A stretch of 64,000 nucleotides of DNA from Candidatus Hydrogenedentota bacterium (GTDB lineage Bacteria > Hydrogenedentota > Hydrogenedentia > Hydrogenedentales > SLHB01), in contig JADLGB010000160.1 of NCBI GenBank assembly GCA_020849535.1, positions 35,840 through 99,839 on the forward strand, read 5' to 3'. Positions 35,273 to 44,994 of the stretch are shown here, piece after piece. Every line of letters starts with the position of its first letter. Within the stretch, counting starts at the first letter, position 1. The position numbers were made by a program, and so were the translations under genes. The notes under the pieces are model-generated. The model did not search any database. It saw only the letters and a program-made list of their open reading frames with translations, and was not told the origin of the DNA.

Positions 35273-36496
35273 CTACTTGGCTGACAGATCCACGTGTTCG
35301 CTGCTGACAACAAGGTCGTGGTCATCGATCAGGTTGACGTAGTAGACGGTGGTCCCTTCCGGCAAGGCCGCGGTGGCGCGGTTCTGAGCGGTATCCAATT
35401 GCGCCGGCACGGTCTCCCATTCCCGGTCTTGCCATTTGCCGGTGTCCAACGTGTAGTTGAGTTCGGCCTTCAATATCGGATTCGCTCCTGCGTAGGAGAC
35501 CCAGACATCCTTCCCTTCCCGCCCCTGCCCCGTGACCGCGGCCAGCGCTGTCTTCCCATTGAGAATACTCTCGGCGAAGGCGTGGATCTCTTCTGGGTTC
35601 TCACCGGCGCCACCGTGCCCGTGCAGCATGCGGACGCGCAGGCACAGCGTCCGCGCGCCCGTGGGCAGGCGGTACGACTTCTGGAGCGAATCCATGGGGT
35701 AGGCAAAATCGTTGGTGCCCGTCACCCACAGCATGGGCATGGCGGCGCGGGGAAGGTATATTGAGGGGTCCCACAGGCCGAGCCATTTGGTCGCCTTTTC
35801 GGGACCCATCTTCTCGAAATTGTCAAGCCACGCGGAGTTCTCGCCAAGGTAACCGCACCCATATACGGGCACGGCAAGCTTGAACCGCGAGTCAACGCCG
35901 GCGGTGATGCACGTCAAGTAACCGCCCCAGGAGATACCGGTGATTCCGGTGCGCTCCGGGTCCACTTCGGGAAATGAACGGATCAGCGAATGTGCCAAAA
36001 CGATGTCCGCCACGGCCTGATACGTCCATTGATCGGCTTGAGGCGCATCTATCTGGTCAAAGCCACCCCACCCTCCCGGACCGCCCGCCTCATGCCGCTG
36101 CCAGTTCCCGTATTTGCCTTTGGGGACGCACCCGCACGTGTCCATCGCGATGGCGGCGTAGCCACGCCCCACCCAGAGGCGCACCCACTCGACAAAGGCG
36201 GTCCCGCCCCCGCCGTGGACAAGCACCATCGCCGGGCACTTCTGTCCGGCTTCCAACTTTGGGATTCCGTACCACGCGAACGCGCGCGTGGGCTTGCCCA
36301 GATACGGAAGTCCCTCGTAGAAGATGGCCGTCACGCCGTCTTCTTGGAATTCCGGAGCAGGGAAGGTCTCGGGAGGTCCCGAGAAGGCCGGGAGATCCCA
36401 CGGCAGCGGCGGCTCAGCGATTGCGAAGGACTCGATAGTCCCTACCGCCAGACATGCAAGAGCGGAGAACGACACCAAGAAGGTCTTTCCAAACAC
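35273..36496 (-). CDS. Exported alpha/beta hydrolase, acetylxylan-esterase/dienelactone-hydrolase-like
   Basis: 407 residues from a GTG with AAAGGAG close upstream. The signal peptide is about 27 residues long (ALACLAVGTIESFAIAEPP). The oxyanion region PAMVLVHGGGGTAFVEWV (about residues 90-107) and the nucleophile elbow GISWGG (about 195) are typical; the acid and histidine are likely in TGTNDFAY and MLHGHGGA. The family removes acyl groups from sugars or opens lactones. It sits upstream of the sugar porter with 117 bases between and is divergent from a Tat oxidoreductase. Export suggests a deacylase for oligosaccharides; inference. Confidence 0.83.
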   Translation of the reverse strand: MFGKTFLVSFSALACLAVGTIESFAIAEPPLPWDLPAFSGPPETFPAPEFQEDGVTAIFYEGLPYLGKPTRAFAWYGIPKLEAGQKCPAMVLVHGGGGTAFVEWVRLWVGRGYAAIAMDTCGCVPKGKYGNWQRHEAGGPGGWGGFDQIDAPQADQWTYQAVADIVLAHSLIRSFPEVDPERTGITGISWGGYLTCITAGVDSRFKLAVPVYGCGYLGENSAWLDNFEKMGPEKATKWLGLWDPSIYLPRAAMPMLWVTGTNDFAYPMDSLQKSYRLPTGARTLCLRVRMLHGHGGAGENPEEIHAFAESILNGKTALAAVTGQGREGKDVWVSYAGANPILKAELNYTLDTGKWQDREWETVPAQLDTAQNRATAALPEGTTVYYVNLIDDHDLVVSSEHVDLSAK

Positions 36497-36847
36497 TTGG
36501 TCTCCTTTCGATGCAGACTTTGTCCAACATATCCGAGTGCCCCTACTTGGGACTGTGCGCTTGCTTCGACTGCACGATTAGAGCGGAATGGAGAACCCCC
36601 GGGACCTTCCGCTCGCGCGTTCAGGATAGCATTGGACGAGCCAGGAGTGCACAGTCACCTTTCTTGGGGGCGTCGCGTGCATTCAGAACCGCGGTTGAAC
36701 TCGTCAATCCGCGCTTCTGGGTCCGTCGGCAGGAAGGGACTCTCGGCGCTGTGACCTCGATCGATGTATACTTCCGCTTGAGAAGTTCAACCGTGAGACG
36801 CCGGGGTCAGGTGAATAACAGGACCGTCGTCCGGAGAAGGGGGCACA

Positions 36848-38170
36848 ATGGCACATGCGCAAGAATCGGGTAACAGCTATTCCACAACACGAAGGGGGTT
36901 CTTGAAGAGTTCTGCCGCGGGAGTCTCGGCCGTCCTGAGCGCCAACGTCATCGCGCGCAATGCGTATGCGGCCGCCGGCGATACCATCCGCGTTGGCATG
37001 ATCGGCTGCGGGGGGCGCAATACCAGCGCCGTTGTTCAGGCGCTGAACGCCGATCCCGGAGCGCGGCTCGTCGCGATGTGCGATATCTTCATGGATCGCG
37101 TGAAGGCGAAAAGAGAACGTATCCAAGCGCAGATGAAAGACCAGGTCACCGTCGATGACGACCACTGCTTCGTGGGTTTTGACGGCTACAAAAGCGTGAT
37201 CGAAGCATCCGACGTGGTGTTGATCGCCAACGCGGCGAAGTTTCACCCGTTTCATGCGATGGCCGCGCTCCAGGCCGGGAAACATGTCTTCGTGGAAAAG
37301 CCTCACGGCATCGACCCCGCAGGCATCAAGCTCATGCAGCAAGCTGCGGAGACGGCAAAGGAGAAGGGCTTGTGCCTGGTATCGGGACTCCAGAGCCGGT
37401 ATCACACCGGATACATCGAAACAGTCAAGCGGATACATGACGGCGCCATCGGTGATGTGATTGCCATCGAAGAGAATTTCCTGCGTGCGCCCTATGTCGT
37501 TATCGACCGCGCGCCGGGCCTCTCTGAACTCGAATGGCAATGCAGTACGCAATACCATTTCAACTGGTTGTCCGGCGACGACGTCCCACAATCGCTGGTG
37601 CACAACCTGGACCGCGCAAGCTGGGTGTTACACAACACGGCCCCGGTCAAATGCCATGGTCTTGGTGGGCGCTCCTCGATGACGGAGCCGATCTACGGCA
37701 ATGTGTTCGACCACCATTCGGTGGTGTACGAGTTTGAAAGCGGCGTGCGTATCTACGCCTTCTGCCGGACTACCCAGGGGTGCTACGACGAATCCTCCAG
37801 TATCATCTTGGGCAGCAAGGGCAAGGCATCCATCCTGCAATGCGAAATCTGGGGCGAGAACGCCTGGCGCTGGGAGGATGGTTGCGACCCCTACCAGATC
37901 GAGCACGACGTACTCTTCAAGGCAATCCGTTCGGGCGAGCCCGTCAACAACGGCGACTACATGGCGCGCAGCACCATGATCGGCGTGATGGGACAGCTTT
38001 CCTGCTATACAGGCCAGGAAATGACGTGGGAAAAGGTCAACAATTCCGACTTCTTCTATGCGCCGAAGCCGGAAGACTGCCATGACGGCATGGAGCCTCC
38101 GGTATTGCCGGACGCCAACGGAATCTATCCGGTCTTCAAGCCGGGATCCACGAGACTGCTTGAATCCTGA
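36848..38170 (+). CDS. Gfo/Idh/MocA family oxidoreductase with Tat leader
   Basis: 440 residues, AGAAGGGGG before the ATG. A twin-arginine leader (TTRRGFLKSSAAG, about residues 12-24) ends near AYAA. The NAD motif is VGMIGCGGRN (about 49-58), the EKP motif is intact (FVEKPHG, about 151) and the C-terminal domain has NWLSGDDVPQSLVHNLDRA. The long region RAPYVVIDRAPGLSELEWQC is characteristic of a PVC-type subgroup that keeps tightly bound cofactor outside the cytoplasm. The substrate is a sugar of unknown nature. It is the right-hand partner of a 351-base divergent intergenic region that I could not read for operators. Confidence 0.92.
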   Translation: MAHAQESGNSYSTTRRGFLKSSAAGVSAVLSANVIARNAYAAAGDTIRVGMIGCGGRNTSAVVQALNADPGARLVAMCDIFMDRVKAKRERIQAQMKDQVTVDDDHCFVGFDGYKSVIEASDVVLIANAAKFHPFHAMAALQAGKHVFVEKPHGIDPAGIKLMQQAAETAKEKGLCLVSGLQSRYHTGYIETVKRIHDGAIGDVIAIEENFLRAPYVVIDRAPGLSELEWQCSTQYHFNWLSGDDVPQSLVHNLDRASWVLHNTAPVKCHGLGGRSSMTEPIYGNVFDHHSVVYEFESGVRIYAFCRTTQGCYDESSSIILGSKGKASILQCEIWGENAWRWEDGCDPYQIEHDVLFKAIRSGEPVNNGDYMARSTMIGVMGQLSCYTGQEMTWEKVNNSDFFYAPKPEDCHDGMEPPVLPDANGIYPVFKPGSTRLLES

Positions 38171-38416
38171 CCCGGTGTCGGCTGAGAAGAGGGCGGTTGC
38201 ACTCCCGTAGACGTGTGCCTCTCGATTTGCCATCTGTGGATACATGAGCGCTCGCGGCGGCATGGCGAGTGAGCATGCTGAGGCATTCGCTGGCTTTCCG
38301 ATAGCGAGGGCCGTGAATACGACCGCACGGCTATCATTACAGCGTGAACAAACCGGCCGGAATCGATCGCGGGGTATGACGTGGCCCGCCCAGTTCACAC
38401 AGTTCTCCTGTATCTT

Positions 38417-38508
38417 GGCGCTGAAGGCGCCACGCAACCCTAGCCAGGGGCAAGCGAAGCGCCGCCCCTGGTATAGGCCAACACCCATAGTCCGAGCCCT
38501 GAAGGGGC
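38417..38508 (-). repeat. Three-hairpin element, copy 1 (inverted)
   Basis: On the minus strand: H0 GCCC/GGGC (38496-38508), H1 CCAGGGGC/GCCCCTGG with a CGCTTCGCTT-type loop (38444-38471), H2 GGCGC/GCGCC (38417-38431). Spacings 24 and 12 bases. Confidence 0.75.
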
Positions 38509-38541
38509 GCCGCAATACCTTGATATACCCATCCTTGCGAC

Positions 38542-38633
38542 GCCCATACAGGGCTGAATGATTGGAACATCTCATAACCAGGGGCTCCGCTTCGCTCCGC
38601 CCCTGGCTAGAGTTGCGACACGCTTTCAGCGTG
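38542..38633 (+). repeat. Three-hairpin element, copy 2 (direct), mate of copy 1
   Basis: H0 GCCC/GGGC (38542-38554), H1 CCAGGGGC/GCCCCTGG around a CCGCTTCGCT loop (38578-38606), H2 CACGC-TTTCA-GCGTG (38619-38633). Spacings 23 and 12 bases. H2 stems differ from copy 1 but still pair, and GGCTAG follows H1 in both. The rest of 38171-38769 has no gene. Confidence 0.75.
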
Positions 38634-38769
38634 AAATTCCGGAAGGTACTTGGCGCGCACAGAAGGCGAGGGTTGCGTCACACTTCCATCGAGAGTCGTC
38701 GGGCGGCAATCAGCCGAAAACTCTCATTCATGGCCCACGCGCACTGGCGTAATTTGCGGTGAGGACCTA

Positions 38770-40425
38770 TCAACCACTTTTCGGGCGGACCACGTCCTCG
38801 GGCTTTTGCGGAAAACTCGTGACTCCGCGCGAGCGATCGAATTGGTATATGCGCGTGAGCGGGCGGTCCTCGACTGACAGCCGCAACAGATCGCCATTCG
38901 CGTCGAGCGCACGATTGGCGTTCACGCGGTTGAGCGCGCTCGCGGCAGCGTGGCGCAACCGTTCCGCCACATCGCGCTGCTCGTCGATGCGCTGGTGCAA
39001 CTCCTGCGGATCGTCACGCAGATCGAAAAGTTGTTCCAGCCCTCCGTTCGCCATGTAGATGTACTTCCAATCCTTGTCTCGCACCATGATCTTGAACCGA
39101 GGAGTCCCCGGAGTTCCGTAGTACCCGAAAAGGTGTTCACGTGGTTGGGCGCTTCCTTCGAGAATCCCCAACACGTCTACCCCTTCGCGCAGCTCGCGTG
39201 ACCCGGCCGTGCTCGTGGCGATCCCAAACAAGTCGGTCAGACAGACCAACTCGTCGCGCCGTACACTGCGCGGGAGCCGTTCCGGCCAACTCACCAGGAA
39301 GGGAATGTGACACGACGCCTCAAAGAAGCTCTCCTTCTGCCAGGCATGATGGTCGCCGAGATGGTCTCCGTGGTCCGCGAAGAAGCAGATGAGCGTGTTG
39401 TCGGCGTCGCCGCGCGCCTCGACCGCGTCGAGGACCCGGCCCAGGCACTGGTCAATGTAGGAGATTTCGCCGTAGTACCGGGCCTTGAGCACGCGCGCGT
39501 GCGTGTCGTTAATGTCTTCGGCCCAGATGGCGTAGTTCATCCACCGGATCTGTTCGTCCATGTGATCGACCGCGATGTCGCCGCGTACCGGATTCGCCAT
39601 CCGGTCCGGGTCGTACATGCGGTTATACGGGATCGGCGGCGCGAAAGGAGGATGCGGTCCCACGAAGGAGACGAATCCGAAGTAGGGACGCTCATCGGCT
39701 ACCGCGAGTTGTTCGACGGCCCGATCCGCCGCCCACGCTTCGACGCCAAGCGGAGCCGGCAGCGTGCTCATCTGCGGCATATAATACATCTCGGTCCGCT
39801 CGCCCATCAGCCCTTCCACAAAGTCGTATGCGGCGTGCTGCTGGCGGATAAACGCTGCGTAATCGTCTCGCGAGCGCTGGTCCGGCGAGCCGTACAGTTC
39901 TTCGCTGTGAAGGTGCACTTCGTAACCGATGTCTTCGTCCCAGGGATGCGTGTGAAACTTGCCGATTCCGAAGGTGCGATATCCGAGCGAGGCCATGGTG
40001 CGCGCGAGGTAGTTCCCACACCGGCCTTCCGTCGCTTCCGCCTGACCTGACACGAGGTCGGGAAGGGCATTGCTGTACGTTCCTGTCGTGGGCGGTTCGC
40101 AACCTGTGCGAATCGTGAGCCGCGATGGGACGCATACGGGGCACGTCGAATAGCCATTGGTGAATGTGACGCCGCGCGCGACCAAGCGGTCGAAGTTGGG
40201 GGTGTGGATTGCCGCATTGCCCAAGCTTGCGATGGTGTCAGCCCGCTGCTGGTCTGTCATGATAAAGAGGACGTTTGGCCGCCGGGGCGCGGGGTTGGTT
40301 GCAGGCTGCGCCGCGGCCATCTCTTGGGCCAATCCGGTGATCGTGGCCGCCCCTCCTGCGACGACACCCAGAAAATCGCGCCGGCGCAGGCTGGACCCTG
40401 CGGACCCTTCTTCTCGTGTTATCAC
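38770..40425 (-). CDS. Sulfatase (FGly-dependent), Tat-exported
   Basis: 551 residues from the GTG at 40425, chosen for AAGGAGG eight bases before it (a GTG eight codons earlier is possible). The leader has LRRRDFLGVVAGG (twin-arginine) and the mature part begins RRPNVLFIMTDQQRADT, giving calcium ligands. The formylglycine site is VCVPSRLTIRTG (C-x-P-S-R), and the second metal/histidine set is in FFADHGDHLGDHHAWQKESF. It hydrolyses sulfate esters in the periplasm or outside. It is 53 bases downstream of the ABC binding-protein gene on the same strand, so sulfated sugars are a good guess for that importer. Confidence 0.93.
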   Translation of the reverse strand: MITREEGSAGSSLRRRDFLGVVAGGAATITGLAQEMAAAQPATNPAPRRPNVLFIMTDQQRADTIASLGNAAIHTPNFDRLVARGVTFTNGYSTCPVCVPSRLTIRTGCEPPTTGTYSNALPDLVSGQAEATEGRCGNYLARTMASLGYRTFGIGKFHTHPWDEDIGYEVHLHSEELYGSPDQRSRDDYAAFIRQQHAAYDFVEGLMGERTEMYYMPQMSTLPAPLGVEAWAADRAVEQLAVADERPYFGFVSFVGPHPPFAPPIPYNRMYDPDRMANPVRGDIAVDHMDEQIRWMNYAIWAEDINDTHARVLKARYYGEISYIDQCLGRVLDAVEARGDADNTLICFFADHGDHLGDHHAWQKESFFEASCHIPFLVSWPERLPRSVRRDELVCLTDLFGIATSTAGSRELREGVDVLGILEGSAQPREHLFGYYGTPGTPRFKIMVRDKDWKYIYMANGGLEQLFDLRDDPQELHQRIDEQRDVAERLRHAAASALNRVNANRALDANGDLLRLSVEDRPLTRIYQFDRSRGVTSFPQKPEDVVRPKSG

Positions 40426-40478
40426 GACGATGGCCTCCTTCCGGTGCACTCGTCACCTACGATCGCTGTTCATGGACG

Positions 40479-41549
40479 CTAGAAATCGTACTTGCCGATG
40501 TTCTCTTTGCTGAACACGATGGGTGCGCCCAACGTGACCACGTTGTTTGCGACGCCGACCGCGCCCAGGCGTCCGGCCGTGAAAGTCGCTTGAGCAGGGT
40601 CCATCTGGCCCTTTGCCGCAGCCGCGGCCACGTGCACCGTCAGGTAGCCGAGGTCGACGGCATCCCACAGAACGAACTCCTTCACGACGCCCTGCTCGAT
40701 ATACTCACGCATCACGTTCGGGGTGCTCACGCCGGTGAGATACACTTGCTCACGCCGGTCGCTGTTCTTCAGTGCCTCGGCAGCGCCGGGGAGCGCCACG
40801 GTGGTGATGGCGAAGATGGCGTCCAACTCGGGATAGGCCTTGAGAATGTCGGTGGTCACCTGGGTGGCAAGGGCCTGATCTTCTTCGGACACTTTCGGAG
40901 TCTCCGAGAGGTTGGTCATGGCGGGATACTTCGCCTGCCGGTACTTCTCCATCTCCCCCATCCAGATGTTCTGGTTCGCCGCGGTGAGTGAACCCGTAAG
41001 GATGATGTACTTGGCATCTTCGCCGCAGTTCTTGGCCACCAAATCCATCAAGGCGTGCGCCACACTTTCAGGACTGCATTGACTGACGAAATAGTCACGC
41101 GCGCTTGCCGCGGCATCGGCATCCCACGCGATGACGGCGGAGCCTTTGGCGCGGGCGTCTTCAAGGACCGGTGCGATCGCGTCGGGGTCGTTGGGCGCCA
41201 CGGCGATGGCGTCGTAGTCTTTCGAGAGCCAGGTCTCGACCATCTGCACCTGCTGCTGAACATCGTTCGTGACTGGGCCATCGTAGACCAGTTCGACCCC
41301 AAGTTCCTTGGCCGCTTCCCGCGCGCCCCGCTCGGTGGCATTAAAGAAGTCGATGCCGACGAGCTTCGGCATTACGCCGATAGTCAGGGACTCCGCGGGA
41401 GCGTCTACGGCAGGCTCCGCCACAGGTTCCGCCGTCTCATCGGCGACGGGAGCCGCGGGAGTGTCTGAAGCCAACGGCGCAGGCTCGGTCGGCCCGCAAC
41501 TCGTCAGGGCCACCAGAAAGAGCAGACTCGGAATCCACGCGAATTTCAT
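40479..41549 (-). CDS. Sugar ABC transporter substrate-binding lipoprotein, RhaS/LsrB-like
   Basis: 356 residues. The lipoprotein signal ends at TSC (cysteine 18). An Ala/Pro/Glu-rich linker follows, then a type I periplasmic sugar-binding fold: TIGVMPKLVGIDFFNATERG, then DYDAIAVAPNDPDAIAPVLE, VIAWDADA and GVSTPNVMREYIEQG, typical of the RhaS/LsrB group. It is anchored and passes sugar to the two permease domains encoded upstream. Its ATG overlaps the permease TGA (41546-41549). Ligand identity is unknown; the following sulfatase gene suggests sulfated or desulfated sugars. Confidence 0.92.
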   Translation of the reverse strand: MKFAWIPSLLFLVALTSCGPTEPAPLASDTPAAPVADETAEPVAEPAVDAPAESLTIGVMPKLVGIDFFNATERGAREAAKELGVELVYDGPVTNDVQQQVQMVETWLSKDYDAIAVAPNDPDAIAPVLEDARAKGSAVIAWDADAAASARDYFVSQCSPESVAHALMDLVAKNCGEDAKYIILTGSLTAANQNIWMGEMEKYRQAKYPAMTNLSETPKVSEEDQALATQVTTDILKAYPELDAIFAITTVALPGAAEALKNSDRREQVYLTGVSTPNVMREYIEQGVVKEFVLWDAVDLGYLTVHVAAAAAKGQMDPAQATFTAGRLGAVGVANNVVTLGAPIVFSKENIGKYDF

Positions 41550-42526
41550 GCGACGCCTCCTTTCCGCAGAGCGATCCGTTCGTTGAGAACCGCCGCGACA
41601 ATCACAAGAATCCCCACATAGATGACCACATACTGTTGCCGGATACCGGCCATCAACAGACCGTGCCTAAGCACACCGATAATCAGAAGGCCCAGCAGGG
41701 TCCCCGTGACCGAACCGCGTCCGCCGCTGATACGGGTGCCTCCCACCACCACGCAGGCGATGGCTTCCAGCTCGAGACCGACAGCGGTGTCGGCTTTCGC
41801 CGTGGCGTACAGGGCCGTGTGAAACAGGGCACCAACGCCGCAGGCTAACCCTGAGGCAGTGTAGAGCAATGCCTTCAACCAACGCACATCGATGGCTGCG
41901 AACACGGCGGCGGTTTCGTTTTCGCCGACGCACTCGGTGAAGCGTCCCACCCAGGACTTGCGCATGAGCACCCATCCGGCGCCAAAGATCAGCAGCATCA
42001 TTGCGAAAGAGAACGGCACGTACGGCTGGCCATTCGCGTCGGCCAGAAATCCCAAGACATTGCCGTTGGATAGCCAACGGAATCCCTGAGGAAGGCCACC
42101 CAGCGAGCGCGCCCGGCTTAGGCCCATCGCGAGCCCCCGGAACAAGGCCATCGTGGCGAGGGTCACCACGAGGGGTGGCACGCGCAGGTAACTCGATATC
42201 CCACCGTTGAAGGCGCCCGCGAGCGCGCCCACGAAGATGGCCGCCGCGCTAGCGGACCAGATGCTCCATCCCGCGTCGCCGTAGAGCAAACCCACCACCA
42301 CGCCCGCCAGAGCCACAATGCTGCCCACGGACAGGTCAATGCCCGCCGTGGTGATGATGAAGGTCATGGGCACGGCGATCATGCCCATGACCGCCCAGTA
42401 ACGCGACTGCCGGAACAAATCGGGCCAGTCGAGAAACCCGTCGACAAACAGGCTGAATCCCGAGAATACGAGTATCAGCAGGACGAAGAGCGCAAACTCG
42501 CGCGTGGCCAGCATGCGCTTAATCAT
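41546..42526 (-). CDS. Sugar ABC transporter permease (RbsC/RhaQ-type)
   Basis: 326 residues, about eight to nine hydrophobic helices. The motif ITTAGIDLSVGSIVALAGVV is the family signature (binding-protein-dependent transport, branched type), and late GTRISGGRGSVTGTLLGLLI matches RbsC/RhaQ proteins. It is the second permease for the importer, the first being fused to the ATPase encoded just upstream; the ATGA overlap at 42523-42526 and that at 41546-41549 indicate translational coupling along the operon. Confidence 0.93.
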   Translation of the reverse strand: MIKRMLATREFALFVLLILVFSGFSLFVDGFLDWPDLFRQSRYWAVMGMIAVPMTFIITTAGIDLSVGSIVALAGVVVGLLYGDAGWSIWSASAAAIFVGALAGAFNGGISSYLRVPPLVVTLATMALFRGLAMGLSRARSLGGLPQGFRWLSNGNVLGFLADANGQPYVPFSFAMMLLIFGAGWVLMRKSWVGRFTECVGENETAAVFAAIDVRWLKALLYTASGLACGVGALFHTALYATAKADTAVGLELEAIACVVVGGTRISGGRGSVTGTLLGLLIIGVLRHGLLMAGIRQQYVVIYVGILVIVAAVLNERIALRKGGVA

Positions 42527-44994
42527 GGGGCGCTCCGCTTCTGACGCTGCATTTGCATGTCGGCCAATACCGCCGCGAGGATGAGGGCGCCGACGAAGAA
42601 GTGCGACCAGTAGGAACTGACCCGCGCGAGGATCAGGATGTTATACAGCATAGCCACGAGGAACGCGCCCAGCAGCGTGCCGATGGCCGAACCGCGGCCG
42701 CCGAGGATGTTGGTGCCGCCGATGACCGCCGCCGCGATGGCCTGCAACTCCCAGCCTTCGCCCGTGTTCGCCTGCACCTTGCCGTAGTAGCCCGCATGCA
42801 GCACGGCGGCGAGACCCGTCAAGCTTCCCGACACGGCGAACACGAAGAGCGTCAGGCGGGTTTTGGAAAGGCCGATGAGCCGCGCTGCGGATTCCGAATT
42901 GCCCAGGGCCAGTATGCGCCGTCCCGTCAACGTATAGCGGAGCAAGATGTGCACCAGCACCGTCACCGCCAGCACGCACCAGACGATCTTCGGAATGCCC
43001 AGCAAAGTGCCTTCCGCCAGCGCACGGTAGCCTTCAGGCAATTGAATCACCTCGCGGCCGCTGGTGCTCCAGCGCATGACGCCCCGGTAGATGCTGAGGC
43101 CCGCCAGGGTGACAATGATGGGGTGAATCCTCGCGATGAGCGCGGTGGCTCCGTTCACGAGACTCAGCGCACATCCCAGACCCATGGCCAGGGCAAGGCA
43201 GACGGGCGCGGGCCATTGCCCTTTCGCTGCAAGCGCGGCCACGGCGCCCACGAGCCCCATCATCGAGCCGATGGAGATGTCGATGCCGCCCGCGCAGATG
43301 ATCAGCATGACACCCTGTGCCATGATCGCCGGGAGCGCCGCGTTGGCGAGGATGTCCAGGAAATTCTCCATGGTGGCGAACTCGGCTGGTTTGGCCAACG
43401 CCATGATTCCCGCCATGACCAATATGAACATCAACAGACCACCCTCTCGCACGCGCGTGAGTGCGAGCGCCCGGGCACGGCCTTTCGCGTGGCCCGAGTC
43501 TACGGCCGCCTTGGGCACCGCCGCGGCAGCGATTGCCGGCTCGGAATTGCTCCTCGGATCAAACATGCCGGTTTGGCGCCCCTCCGCCAACGTGACGACC
43601 CGGTCGCTGACGGCCATGATCTCCGGCAGGTCCGAGCTGATGAGCAGAATCGCCGCGCCTTGCCCGGCGAGATCGTAGATAAGATTGTGGATTTCCGCCT
43701 TGGCTCCAACATCCACCCCGCGCGTGGGCTCATCGAGGATGAACACTTTCGGATTGGTGCTCTGCCACCTGCCAAACACCACTTTCTGCTGATTGCCTCC
43801 GCTCAGCGTGCCGATAGGTTGCTCCATACTCTCCGCACGCACGCGTGTGGAGGCCATGGCCCGCTCTGTGAGAACCGCTTCCTTTGTGCCCGACACGATG
43901 CCTGCCACCGACAGCCGGCGCAACTGGGCCACGCTGGTGTTCGTACGGATGGAATGCCCGCGGAAGATGCCTTGCACGAGGCGATCTTCAGGCAGATAGG
44001 CCACGCCTTGCCTTACGGCGCGACGCGGACTGCAGGGCTGATAAGGTTTGCCATTCAGGTATACCCGGCCGTCGGGCGCGCTTCCTAAGCCAAAGAGGCT
44101 TTGACCGAGTTCGCTCCGGCCCGCGCCGATGAATCCGTAGAGTCCAACAATCTCGCCTGCACGCACGTCGAGCGAGATATCCCGAAACGCGCCGGCAGGA
44201 TCGGTCAGCCCCTCTATTGTAAGGCAGGGATCGCCGATAGCCACGAACCGCTTGCCGAAGAAACTGGTGACTTCCCGGCCCACCATTTCGTTCACCATCT
44301 GCTGCATGGTCAAGTCTGCGGCGCTGTGCGTGCAGATGGTCTGCCCGTCTCGCATGACTGTCACTCGGTCGCACAGCTCCAGCACCTCCTCCAGCCGGTG
44401 GCTCACGTAGACAATGGCTACGCCCTGTTCGCGCAGCGCGCGAATGCGAGCGAATAGGTTCTGGATCTCCTTCACCGTGAGCGAGGCGGTGGGTTCATCA
44501 AGAAACAGAATGCGCGCCTGCGCGGAGACGGCCGCGGCGATTTCGGCCATCATGCGGCGCGCCACAGGAAGACCCGACGCTGTGGCGCGCACATCGAATC
44601 GCTCGCCCAGGGCTGACACCATCTCTGCTGCTTTACCGAAGGTGGCGCCCCATTGGACCAGGCCCAAGCGCCCTCGCACCAGCCCCTGGCTCAGGAGCAT
44701 GTTTTCCGCGAGGCTCAGTTGAGGGAACAGATCGGACTCCTGGTGGACCACCGCCACGCCGGAAGCCGCCGCCTGGCGCGGGTTCGCGAAATGAGCTGGC
44801 GCTCCCTGAAGGCTTATGGCACCTTCATCCGGGCGCAATACGCCCGTGGCGATGTTGATGAGGGTGCTCTTCCCGGCGCCATTTTCCCCCACCAGGGCGT
44901 GAATCTCGCCCGCCTCCACGGAGAGCGAGGCGCCTCCCAGGGCGGTAATGCCCCCAAAACGCTTGACGATGCCGCTCATCTCCAGACAAGGCAC
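42523..44994 (-). CDS. Fused sugar ABC transporter: two ATPase domains plus permease (RhaT-RhaP/RbsA-RbsC type)
   Basis: 823 residues from the GTG at 44994, chosen for GGAGGGAG seven bases upstream (an ATG at 45078 gives a Pro-rich tail). Residues about 1-240: first ATPase, Walker A GENGAGKST (about 35) and LFLDEPTASL. Residues about 250-490: second ATPase with the usual weak Walker A (GFIGAGRSE, about 286) and clear LSGGNQQK (about 396) and DEPTRGVD. A linker of about 30 residues follows, then from about 518 a permease of eight or nine helices with IICAGGIDISIGSMMGL. Normally these are separate proteins; the intact motifs suggest a real fusion. Confidence 0.88.
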   Translation of the reverse strand: MPCLEMSGIVKRFGGITALGGASLSVEAGEIHALVGENGAGKSTLINIATGVLRPDEGAISLQGAPAHFANPRQAAASGVAVVHQESDLFPQLSLAENMLLSQGLVRGRLGLVQWGATFGKAAEMVSALGERFDVRATASGLPVARRMMAEIAAAVSAQARILFLDEPTASLTVKEIQNLFARIRALREQGVAIVYVSHRLEEVLELCDRVTVMRDGQTICTHSAADLTMQQMVNEMVGREVTSFFGKRFVAIGDPCLTIEGLTDPAGAFRDISLDVRAGEIVGLYGFIGAGRSELGQSLFGLGSAPDGRVYLNGKPYQPCSPRRAVRQGVAYLPEDRLVQGIFRGHSIRTNTSVAQLRRLSVAGIVSGTKEAVLTERAMASTRVRAESMEQPIGTLSGGNQQKVVFGRWQSTNPKVFILDEPTRGVDVGAKAEIHNLIYDLAGQGAAILLISSDLPEIMAVSDRVVTLAEGRQTGMFDPRSNSEPAIAAAAVPKAAVDSGHAKGRARALALTRVREGGLLMFILVMAGIMALAKPAEFATMENFLDILANAALPAIMAQGVMLIICAGGIDISIGSMMGLVGAVAALAAKGQWPAPVCLALAMGLGCALSLVNGATALIARIHPIIVTLAGLSIYRGVMRWSTSGREVIQLPEGYRALAEGTLLGIPKIVWCVLAVTVLVHILLRYTLTGRRILALGNSESAARLIGLSKTRLTLFVFAVSGSLTGLAAVLHAGYYGKVQANTGEGWELQAIAAAVIGGTNILGGRGSAIGTLLGAFLVAMLYNILILARVSSYWSHFFVGALILAAVLADMQMQRQKRSAP

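Noticed and set aside
38171..38769. Short open frames in the repeat region
   Set aside because: They read across the three-hairpin pair; the structure explains the sequence better.
42553..44088. 511-residue open frame antisense to the fused ABC gene
   Set aside because: His/Arg-rich sequence without fold, fully inside a gene with intact ATPase and permease motifs.
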